A stretch of DNA of 7,049 nt from Balneolaceae bacterium. GTDB taxonomy: Bacteria > Bacteroidota > Rhodothermia > Balneolales > Balneolaceae. The stretch covers positions 1 to 7,049 of the forward strand of contig SLKH01000282.1 of assembly GCA_007134665.1 (NCBI GenBank), given 5' to 3'. Position 1 is the first letter of the stretch; every line of letters begins with the position of its first letter. This document shows positions 1-6,618 of this stretch, piece after piece. The position numbers and the translations under genes were made by a program. The notes under the pieces were generated by a model, which was not told the DNA's origin, searched no databases, and worked only from the letters and a program-made list of their open reading frames with translations.

Positions 1-182
1 ATTCCGTCTGGTACCACGAATCACGAAACGTTCCGCTGGAACGAGATTTTGGTGTGATAATGGCTCCGAGTCCTACCCATGAGACATTCCTCCGGAATGT
101 TGGCGGGTGTGATTACGGCTCATGGTTTGCCAATGATACGACCTTTCGGGATGTATATGTGGTTTTTATTGCCACGGTTTAA
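1..182. repeat. Intergenic repeat element, copy A, with two TTCC-NNN-GGAA hairpins
   Basis: Two perfect small hairpins lie about 56 bp apart: CGTTCC-GCT-GGAACG at 29-43 and ACATTCC-TCC-GGAATGT at 84-100. Each is followed 7 or 5 bases later by nearly the same word, GGTGTGATAATGGCTC at 51-66 and GGTGTGATTACGGCTC at 106-121 (14 of 16 identical), so the element contains a degenerate tandem unit of about 55 bp. Positions 1-35 match 380-414 at 29 of 35 bases, and the tail at 161-182 resembles 429-451. The element is probably cut by the left window edge. A reading frame stays open from position 3 to a TAA at 180-182, but the 55-bp unit is not a multiple of three and its two copies fall in different frames, so the repetition is at DNA level and I do not call a gene. 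Confidence 0.6.
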
Positions 183-223
183 GTTGTGAGGCATTCCTTG
201 GGCGAAATTTAAAATGATACCTG

Positions 224-260
224 TATAGTTCATTCAATAGCCCTGATTGAATGAACTATA
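224..260. terminator. Perfect 15-bp inverted repeat, probable terminator
   Basis: The left arm at 224-238 and right arm at 246-260 are perfectly complementary over 15 bp, with a 7-base loop AGCCCTG. The right arm runs into TTCTTT. The stem is AT-rich (4 GC pairs), so it is a less typical intrinsic terminator, but its length makes it stable. It could end transcription of a gene lying left of the window or act in both directions. A second, weaker pairing exists between CCTGTAT at 220-226 and ATACAGG at 272-278. Confidence 0.5.
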
Positions 261-289
261 TTCTTTAATGAATACAGGCTTGAATATCC

Positions 290-451
290 ATCACCATGAT
301 CCGATAGGATCATCTCGTGGGTAGGCCCCGGGATGCGAAATCCATATCCATTTGTTCCATCGGAACAATTCGTGGTGGAATTCCGTCTGATACCCCGTAT
401 CTAGAAACGTACCGATATACGTATAATTGGTTTTATCGCCCGATTAAATAA
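290..451. repeat. Intergenic repeat element, copy B
   Basis: This segment has the same style of structure as 1-182. Hairpins ATGATCC-GATA-GGATCAT (296-313) and TTGTTCC-ATC-GGAACAA (352-368) are again centred about 56 bp apart. The first is followed by CTCGTGGGTAGG and the second by TTCGTGGTGG. Positions 380-414 repeat 1-35 (29 of 35 identical), and 429-451 resembles 161-182, the tail of copy A. The word at 313-325 matches the reverse complement of 72-84 at 12 of 13 bases, so parts of the family occur in both orientations. No transposase or coding capacity is visible. The outer limits are estimates. Confidence 0.55.
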
Positions 452-577
452 TCAGATCTGTATGTGCTGCCTCAATCATATTAATTTGATAAATACCAGT
501 TAAACTTGCTTTATAGAAAAGCGAAAACGTTATTTATCCATAGATGATGCCAGAAATAGAAATATGTATTCCTAATC
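452..577. other. AT-rich leader upstream of the hydrolase gene
   Basis: No gene, strong hairpin or Shine-Dalgarno sequence is visible here. The promoter of the gene at 578 should lie in this stretch. The best partial match to the Bacteroidota -7 consensus (TAnnTTTG) is TAAACTTG at 501-508, but no TTG sits at the right distance upstream, so no promoter is called. Confidence 0.3.
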
Positions 578-2035
578 ATGAAAAAAACCAAAGTTCTCTC
601 ACTGAACCAGAATTACTATATATCTCATTTTTCTTTCATTTGGTTTTTATTATTGATCTTCGCTCAAAATACATTCAGCCAGGATCGCCAAACTGAAATC
701 ACGATCGCGGGGGAAGAGTTTCATATCAATGGTGCTCCAACTTATGAGGGAGTAAGCTGGTCAACGTCGTATGGAGGGGAGTATCAGGTACAGGGTTTAT
801 TAATGAACGCCAGGCTTGTACAGGGAGTCTTTGATGATCTGAATCCGGAAACAAAAGGACAGTGGATTTATCCTGATACGAAGATTTGGGACCCGGATCG
901 AAATACACAGGAATTTATCAATGCTATGGCATCCTGGCGTGAACACGGCCTGTTAAGTTTTACACTGAATCTGCAAGGTGGATGTCCATATGGATATTGC
1001 CGCAACCAGCCATGGGATAATTCTGCTTTTTCCTCAGACGGTTCATTAAGAGCCGGGTACATGGATCGGCTTGAGCAGGTACTTGACAGGGCAGATGAAT
1101 TGGGAATGATCGTCATACTGGGTTATTTCTATTTCGGCCAGGATGGCAACCTTGAAGATGAAACGGCAGTTATAGAAGCAGTAAAAAATGCAACCGAATG
1201 GATACTTGAAAAAGATTACAGGAACGTCCTCATCGAGATAAACAATGAGTGCAATGTTCGTTATGACGACCATGAAATATTACAGTGTGAACGTGTTCAT
1301 GAACTCATTGATCTGGCAAGGAATATGGATTATGATGGCCGGTCACTCTATGTGAGTACTTCTCTCGGAGGCGGATCTGTTCCGCCGGCAAATATTGTAG
1401 AAGTCTCAGATTTTATTTTTCTGCATGGGAATGGAGTAAGTAACCCTGACAGAATGGAAGAGATGATACAACAAGTAAGGGAAATGGATGTTTACAGTCC
1501 TATGCCGATCGTGAATAATGAGGATGATCAGCCATGGCGCGTGGAACATCAGGGCTGGGGAGAAAAGGGTAACAATTTTGTTGTCAGTGTCAAAAATTAT
1601 GCATCCTGGGGTTATTTTGATTTCCGGCTTCCGGACGAGCATGACAATTATAATCTGGGGTTTCAAAGTGTTCCGGTAAACTGGTCAATCACTTCCGATC
1701 GCAAACGTGAGTTTTTTGACCTGCTTGCTGAAATTACGGGTAGTCCGGGTACTCCTGAAGTTCAAATGGAATGGTCACAGGAGCTGGGAAGGGGAGCTGT
1801 TAAGTTCATTGGAGATCTTGATGCAGATCAGGTTGAGACTATCGAAATCATTGTGAATAATGAGGTAGTAACGAAAACCCGAGCTCCGGACTATGAATTC
1901 CGGATCGATGAAATTCCTGACGGAGAACATTGGGTCAAAGCCAGGGTCATTTATATGAATAACGATCGCCAAATTCAGATTGAATCTCCATATTTCAGGA
2001 ATCCCTGGTGGCCATATGGCGGCCCATCCAACTAA
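578..2035 (+). CDS. Secreted glycoside-hydrolase-like protein (clan GH-A style) with C-terminal Ig-like domain
   Basis: Probable exported (beta/alpha)8 carbohydrate-active enzyme, 485 aa; substrate unknown. An N-terminal signal with hydrophobic core FIWFLLLIF (20-28) points to signal peptidase I cleavage near TFS-Q (34/35). The body, about 40-388, has barrel-like strands: SFTLNLQGG (127-135), VILGYFYFGQD (179-189) and VLIEINNECN (217-226). N223-E224 fits the Asn-Glu acid/base of GH-A enzymes such as GH5, and E315 in IVNNEDD (311-317), at the end of a later strand, is a candidate nucleophile. H283 (LHGNG) and the WGYFDFR stretch (344-350) are further active-site candidates. Residues about 393-473 look like a bacterial Ig-like domain (DGEHWVKARV, 448-457). 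I recall similar uncharacterised proteins in Planctomycetes, but assign no GH family. The ATG at 578 is the first after an in-frame TAG at 557-559; there is no Shine-Dalgarno. It is followed by its own hairpin, so it is probably a separate unit from the downstream genes. Confidence 0.75.
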   Translation: MKKTKVLSLNQNYYISHFSFIWFLLLIFAQNTFSQDRQTEITIAGEEFHINGAPTYEGVSWSTSYGGEYQVQGLLMNARLVQGVFDDLNPETKGQWIYPDTKIWDPDRNTQEFINAMASWREHGLLSFTLNLQGGCPYGYCRNQPWDNSAFSSDGSLRAGYMDRLEQVLDRADELGMIVILGYFYFGQDGNLEDETAVIEAVKNATEWILEKDYRNVLIEINNECNVRYDDHEILQCERVHELIDLARNMDYDGRSLYVSTSLGGGSVPPANIVEVSDFIFLHGNGVSNPDRMEEMIQQVREMDVYSPMPIVNNEDDQPWRVEHQGWGEKGNNFVVSVKNYASWGYFDFRLPDEHDNYNLGFQSVPVNWSITSDRKREFFDLLAEITGSPGTPEVQMEWSQELGRGAVKFIGDLDADQVETIEIIVNNEVVTKTRAPDYEFRIDEIPDGEHWVKARVIYMNNDRQIQIESPYFRNPWWPYGGPSN

Positions 2036-2050
2036 GGAAGCTTAAATATT

Positions 2051-2104
2051 AAATGGGTCAGGGTTTCCTGATCCATTTCCGTATTGGTTCAAATCACTTT
2101 TTTT
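2051..2104 (+). terminator. Hairpin terminator after the hydrolase gene
   Basis: A 12-bp stem (2051-2062 with 2067-2078, one G-U pair) closes a GTTT loop 15 bases after the stop codon. The T7 run at 2098-2104 is about 20 bases beyond the stem rather than directly next to it, so it is not a textbook intrinsic terminator. The rest of the gap to 2178 contains only a weak imperfect hairpin at 2135-2154. Confidence 0.55.
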
Positions 2105-2178
2105 ATTATTTAGAGACACAATCTTCATAATCAGCCGGGACCTGAGGGATCCGGTGTTAAAAATTTAGATGTTTTGAC

Positions 2179-5073
2179 GTGTTAGAAGTTCTTTCTGAAA
2201 TATGGATTTGGGAGTTGACAGGACGGTTGCATCCTCTTGTTGTTCATTTCCCAATTGCTTTATTGATAACCGCATTTTTTCTTGAACTTTTCACATTCTC
2301 AGGAAAGCGACAGGAACTCAGGCCCGGAATCAAATGGCTGGTATATATAGGTGCATTTACTTCTCTTCTGTCTGCCATAGCCGGTTATATGCTCGCCTTT
2401 GGAGGCAATTACCCGGCGTCAACACTGGATTATCATCAATGGGCCGGTATTGTCACAGTTATTTTGGCTACTATAGCGGCATGGCTCTTGTACAGGGCTG
2501 ATTTAAGTGGTAGGATTAAAGATCTGAACATCTATCGAGGTGTCCTCACAGTAACCGTTCTATTTTTGACGTTTGCCGGACATTTCGGAGCGAGTCTCAC
2601 TCATGGCGATGATTATCTGACATCGGTGTTACCCTGGAATTACGAAACCTCCCCGAGGGGTGAATACAGCGAATTATTGACTGAAATTGCTGAGCACCGT
2701 GATTTGGGCCCGCTTGCTGAAACACATCTGAATGAACTTAACCTGGGTGTCCGGCGTATTTTCGCCAATAGCTGCTATCGCTGCCATGCTTCCGATACGG
2801 ATGCTGATGGCGGGCTTGAACTGGATAGTGAAATGGCAGTGATGGCTGGTGGCGATGGCGGCCCGATCATCATTCCCGGTCAGCCAGATGAAAGTGAAAT
2901 CATCCGGCGGCTGACATTGCCTTCCGGCCACGATGACGTGATGCCGCAGAGAGGCCGTGCTTTATATGGTGAAGAAATAGAATTGATTCGTGTATGGATT
3001 GAGCAGGGTGCACATTGGGCGGATGAAGAGATGAGGGTTTTCAGAGAAGCAGAACTGGCACTGGAAAAACCGGATTTACCAAGTGCCGGACCGGGTATAG
3101 ATCATCCGATTGATCGGTTTGTTAATAGTTATTTTGAAGAGCATGGAATCACATGGCAGGAACCGGTAGAGGATGAAATCTTTATCCGACGGGTTTACAT
3201 GGATGTTGTCGGGTTACTGCCGGAACCAGATGAGGTGCAGGCATTTGTATCAGATTCATCACCGGACAAAAGAGCGCAACTGATTGAATCACTCATGGAT
3301 CGGAATCATGACTATGCCCAGCACTCACTGAGTTTTTGGAACGATCTGTTGCGGAATGCATATACAGGAACTGGTTTTATCACCGGAGGCAGGAAGCAGG
3401 TTACGGATTGGTTATATCAAACACTCTACGAGAATAAACCTTATAACCAGATGGTCAGGGAACTTGTAAATCCTGATGAAAACTCGGAAGGGTTTATCCG
3501 AGGTATCCAGTGGCGGGGAGATTTCAACTCAAGCCAGAGTACAGAAATGCAGGCGGCCCAAAATATTTCACAATCCCTGATGGGAGTTAACCTCAAGTGT
3601 GCTTCCTGTCATAACAGCTTTACAAGCAATTTAACACTAAAGGAAGCGTATGGATTTGCAGCTGTATTTTCGGATACCATACTGACAATTGAACGGTGTG
3701 AAGTACCAACAGGAGATTTGGCTGAACCCGGATTTTATTACTCAGAACTGGGTGAAATTGACAGTGATCTGACCCTGGATGAACGTCTTGAAGTATTGGC
3801 TGAGATACTGGTTGACGACAAAAATGGACGGCTCTACCGTACCATTTCCAATCGATACTGGGCTCAGCTGATTGGCCGTGGACTTGTCGAGCCAACGGAT
3901 GAAATGGACCTGGAACCCTGGAACCAGGACCTTCTCGACTGGCTGGCAGCAGATCTGATTGAAAACGATTATAACCTCAAATACCTGATTTCATCAATTA
4001 TGAAATCCAGAACCTATCAGCTGCCATCGGTTGGGATTAATGAAACTGAATCGGAGGCAACAGATGATTACATTTTCAGGGGGCCGCACAGAAAACGGCT
4101 GACAGCTGAACAGTTCACCGATGCACTAAGCCAGCTTGCAGCCCCGGTCTATAGTTCGGTCTCTTTCGATCCGTTTGACAGCAATACGGCTGCTGCTTCC
4201 TGGATCTGGTACGATATGATAATAGATGATCGCCGGGCTTTTTCGCCACCTGGCGAATATTATTTCAGATATGTATTTGATATCCCGCCAGATAAGGATG
4301 TCAGAAGTGCTGAGGTGTTAATGACTGCAGATCAATCTTTTGATTTATATATAAACGGCACATTAAAAGGGTCTGGCCAGGACTGGCGGCAGGTTCAGCG
4401 ATTCGATGTATCCGGCAATTTGATCAACGGACAAAATCTGCTTGCCGTAAAAGGAAGTAAAGGAGGCACGACACCAGAACCTGCCGGAGTACTCCTGAAC
4501 CTGAGAATTACTCATTCTGACGGGGAGGAAGTGGAGGTGCATACAAATGGAGATTGGAAAGTAGTGAGTGATCAGCCTGAGGCCGGGTGGAAATTGATCG
4601 ATTTTGATGATTCGGACTGGAAACCGGTTCGTGTCTTTGGCAATAGCGTACAAAATAATTACTGGGGCAGGCTTGTTGAGTTTACCCATGATTCAGCCGG
4701 TGACCGGCTTCAATTTGTAAGGGCATCACTTGTACCAAATGATCCCTTTCAGGCTGCCATGGGTCGTCCGGCCAGGGAAATTGTAGCAACGTCAAGAGAA
4801 AATGATCCAACACTCCTTCAGGCTCTTGAGTTAACCAATGGTGAAACCGTTTATGATGTGCTTGGACGTGGAGCCGACAGGTGGATGGCCGTTTATGGTG
4901 ATAAGCCGGGTAATATGATCCGGCAGATTTTTTACCGTGCTCTTAGCCGGGAACCAAGTGAGCGTGAAGAGGTAATTGCATTTGATATACTCGCTCCTGA
5001 ACCAACGAGGGAGACCGTCCAGGACCTTCTTTGGGCAATCGTCATGCTCCCGGAATTTCAAATGATTTATTAG
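2179..5073 (+). CDS. Membrane-anchored c-type cytochrome with DUF1549 and DUF1553 and an inserted sugar-binding-like domain
   Basis: Multidomain envelope cytochrome, 964 aa, role unknown. Residues 15-140 form four membrane helices (about 18-40, 52-75, 86-105, 121-138) opening with LHPLVVHFPIALL, typical of DUF2231-like domains; H18, H23, H86, H135 and H141 could bind haem b. Loops SGKRQELRPGIK and YRADLSGRIK carry the positive charge, predicting N-out/C-out topology with the rest in the periplasm. Residues about 190-282 are a planctomycete-type cytochrome c domain: CYRCH (199-203), with M255 in VMPQRG as likely axial ligand. DUF1549 spans about 308-505 (HPIDRF, RRVYMDVVGLLPEPDEV) and holds a second CxxCH, C474-H478. 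DUF1553 starts about 549 (NGRLYRTISNRYWAQLIGRGLVEP) and ends at FYRALSREPSEREE and LPEFQMIY; a beta-sandwich (about 670-835) resembling rhamnosidase or GH2 sugar-binding domains interrupts it. The start is GTG at 2179: the frame opens after a TAA at 2158-2160 with no ATG before the first helix. Likely operon with DUF1501, 29 bp downstream. Confidence 0.85.
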   Translation: MLEVLSEIWIWELTGRLHPLVVHFPIALLITAFFLELFTFSGKRQELRPGIKWLVYIGAFTSLLSAIAGYMLAFGGNYPASTLDYHQWAGIVTVILATIAAWLLYRADLSGRIKDLNIYRGVLTVTVLFLTFAGHFGASLTHGDDYLTSVLPWNYETSPRGEYSELLTEIAEHRDLGPLAETHLNELNLGVRRIFANSCYRCHASDTDADGGLELDSEMAVMAGGDGGPIIIPGQPDESEIIRRLTLPSGHDDVMPQRGRALYGEEIELIRVWIEQGAHWADEEMRVFREAELALEKPDLPSAGPGIDHPIDRFVNSYFEEHGITWQEPVEDEIFIRRVYMDVVGLLPEPDEVQAFVSDSSPDKRAQLIESLMDRNHDYAQHSLSFWNDLLRNAYTGTGFITGGRKQVTDWLYQTLYENKPYNQMVRELVNPDENSEGFIRGIQWRGDFNSSQSTEMQAAQNISQSLMGVNLKCASCHNSFTSNLTLKEAYGFAAVFSDTILTIERCEVPTGDLAEPGFYYSELGEIDSDLTLDERLEVLAEILVDDKNGRLYRTISNRYWAQLIGRGLVEPTDEMDLEPWNQDLLDWLAADLIENDYNLKYLISSIMKSRTYQLPSVGINETESEATDDYIFRGPHRKRLTAEQFTDALSQLAAPVYSSVSFDPFDSNTAAASWIWYDMIIDDRRAFSPPGEYYFRYVFDIPPDKDVRSAEVLMTADQSFDLYINGTLKGSGQDWRQVQRFDVSGNLINGQNLLAVKGSKGGTTPEPAGVLLNLRITHSDGEEVEVHTNGDWKVVSDQPEAGWKLIDFDDSDWKPVRVFGNSVQNNYWGRLVEFTHDSAGDRLQFVRASLVPNDPFQAAMGRPAREIVATSRENDPTLLQALELTNGETVYDVLGRGADRWMAVYGDKPGNMIRQIFYRALSREPSEREEVIAFDILAPEPTRETVQDLLWAIVMLPEFQMIY

Positions 5074-5102
5074 AAGGGGTATCCTTAAAACGAGACAGTA
5101 CC

Positions 5103-6524
5103 ATGAGTAAAAAAATGAACCGGCGTGAATTCATAAAGAAATCATCGGCTGCATCGATTGCAGCAATGGCAGCAACTATTCCTGCGACGACATTTTTGAC
5201 TGGTTGTCAACCCGGAATAGATTCATCGGCTGATACCGTTATTTTGTTGTGGATGGCAGGGGGGATGGCTCACACTGAAACCTTTGATCCGAAAGCTTAC
5301 ACTCCATTTGAAAAAGGGCTTGAAAGCAGCAGGGTTTTGAGTACATTTCCTTCAGTTCCCACTGTAGTGGATGGGCTCAGTTTCTCAAAAGGGCTTGAGA
5401 AAATCGGGAGTATTATGGACAGAGGTACTGTCATTCGTTCCTATCGTGCAGCAGATATGGGCCATATCCTTCACTCCAGACATCAATATCACTGGCATAC
5501 CTGTTACCAGCCGCCTCAGACGGTGGATGTACCACATATCGGTGCCTGGATTGCCCGGGAGTTAGGGCCGGTAAACCCTGTGATACCCCCATTTATCAGT
5601 ATCGGGCAACGGTTTGATGTGGGCGAATCTGAAGAATTGAAAGCCTATCACACAGCAGGATTTCTTGGAAGTGAGTACGGGCCTTTCCTGATACCCGATC
5701 CGTCGTCCGGACTTGAAAGTGTTCGCCCGCCGGTCGGTATGTCCATTGAGCGGTTTGAAAGAAGAAATCAACTTTATAAAGATTTGATTGCAGAAAGCCC
5801 ATTGGGCGAGTACGGAAGCGACTATCAAAAAGAGTCTATGCTTCGTGCAATGGAGCAATCGTACGCTCTTCTGAAATCTCCTGAATCCGAAGCATTTGAT
5901 CTCAGTCGGGAACAGGAAGATACATTCCGGGAATACGACACCGGCCGGTTCGGGCTGGGCTGCCTTCTGGCTAAACGTTTAACAGAAGCGGGTGCAAGGT
6001 TTATCAGTGTAACTACTGAGTATGAACCTTTTATGGGATGGGATACCCATGAGAACGGGCATACCCGGACTGTCCGGATGAAGGAAATGATCGACGGGCC
6101 GATTTCACAATTGGTAAAAGATTTGGAGCAATCAGGACGACTCGACCGGACTTTGATCGTGCTTGCGAGTGAATTCAGCAGGGATATGGTACTTGAAGGG
6201 CGTCCCGGTGTTCAGGTTCAGGACCAGGTCGATGTCCCGGATGTAATGGAAAATATGTCGCACTATGGAATGCACCGGCATTTTACCGACGGTTGTTCTA
6301 TGCTGATGTTTGGCGGGGGCATTAAAAAAGGTCTGATATATGGAAAAACTTCTGATGAACGGCCATGTGCCACCATAGAGAATCCTGTTGGAATAGATGA
6401 AATTCACCAAACAATTTATCATGCTTTAGGCATACCTCCGGAAACACATTATGTTATAGAAGGCCGGCCATTTTATACAACACCGGATGGTGACGGAGAA
6501 GCAGTACTGGATCTGTTTGCTTAA
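5103..6524 (+). CDS. DUF1501 family protein with Tat-type lipoprotein signal
   Basis: Alkaline-phosphatase-fold-like DUF1501 protein, 473 aa from the chosen start; its reaction is unknown, though the family usually sits beside DUF1549/DUF1553 cytochromes, as here. NRREFIKK (6-13) fits the twin-arginine motif, followed by an Ala-rich core and a lipobox LTGC with C35, so the protein is probably folded and cofactor-loaded before export and then lipid-anchored. Family blocks in order: ILLWMAGGMAHTETFDPK (47-64), DGLSFSKGL (90-98), the His-rich MGHILHSRHQYHWHTCY (119-135), GWDTHENGH (312-320), SEFSR (356-360, where relatives commonly have GEFGR) and FGGGIKKGLIYGKTSDE (403-419). The Asp and His residues in these blocks are candidate metal ligands. 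The frame stays open upstream to an ATG at 5031, but that start overlaps the cytochrome gene by 43 bp and adds 24 residues before the Tat motif. ATG 5103 or 5115 gives a normal signal. Confidence 0.85.
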   Translation: MSKKMNRREFIKKSSAASIAAMAATIPATTFLTGCQPGIDSSADTVILLWMAGGMAHTETFDPKAYTPFEKGLESSRVLSTFPSVPTVVDGLSFSKGLEKIGSIMDRGTVIRSYRAADMGHILHSRHQYHWHTCYQPPQTVDVPHIGAWIARELGPVNPVIPPFISIGQRFDVGESEELKAYHTAGFLGSEYGPFLIPDPSSGLESVRPPVGMSIERFERRNQLYKDLIAESPLGEYGSDYQKESMLRAMEQSYALLKSPESEAFDLSREQEDTFREYDTGRFGLGCLLAKRLTEAGARFISVTTEYEPFMGWDTHENGHTRTVRMKEMIDGPISQLVKDLEQSGRLDRTLIVLASEFSRDMVLEGRPGVQVQDQVDVPDVMENMSHYGMHRHFTDGCSMLMFGGGIKKGLIYGKTSDERPCATIENPVGIDEIHQTIYHALGIPPETHYVIEGRPFYTTPDGDGEAVLDLFA

Positions 6525-6570
6525 AAATTTCAATTTTAAATTTCTGCCTGATCATTTACTGTGAAATCTG

Positions 6571-6618
6571 TTGAAATGGTCATAATTAAAATGTTTATTC
6601 CTCTATGGACCATTTCAA
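6571..6618. promoter_or_regulatory. 11-bp perfect inverted repeat around the sulfatase start codon
   Basis: TTGAAATGGTC at 6571-6581 is perfectly complementary to GACCATTTCAA at 6608-6618, extendable by one G-U and one T-A pair outwards. The loop, 6582-6607, ends with the sulfatase ATG (6605-6607), so the right arm begins in codon 2. In mRNA this would fold the initiation region. As DNA it could be an operator, although a 26-bp spacer is long for one. There is no other terminator-like structure in the 80-bp gap after the DUF1501 stop. Confidence 0.4.

Noticed and set aside
3..182. Open frame of about 59 codons from the left edge, ending in TAA at 180-182.
   Set aside because: It lies wholly within the repeat element, its 55-bp repeat unit shifts frame between copies, and the translation shows no recognisable domain. 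A remnant of a real upstream gene cannot be fully excluded.
1..451. CRISPR array.
   Set aside because: Repeats are few, diverged, of mixed orientation and contain hairpins with 55-bp periodicity; there are no uniform repeats or unique spacers and no cas genes.
2084..2112. Possible Bacteroidota-type promoter (TTG at 2084-2086 with an AT-rich -7 region).
   Set aside because: The -7 region does not match TAnnTTTG well enough to call.
5031..5102. Upstream ATG extension of the DUF1501 gene (24 residues).
   Set aside because: It overlaps the end of the cytochrome gene and would bury the Tat motif behind a polar, non-conserved stretch. ATG 5103 gives a normal signal.
868..6422. Minus-strand open frames of 60-108 codons opposite the large genes, and a 64-codon plus-strand frame at 5371-5565.
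   Set aside because: They lie entirely inside genes with clear domain support, have no motifs of their own and look like shadows.
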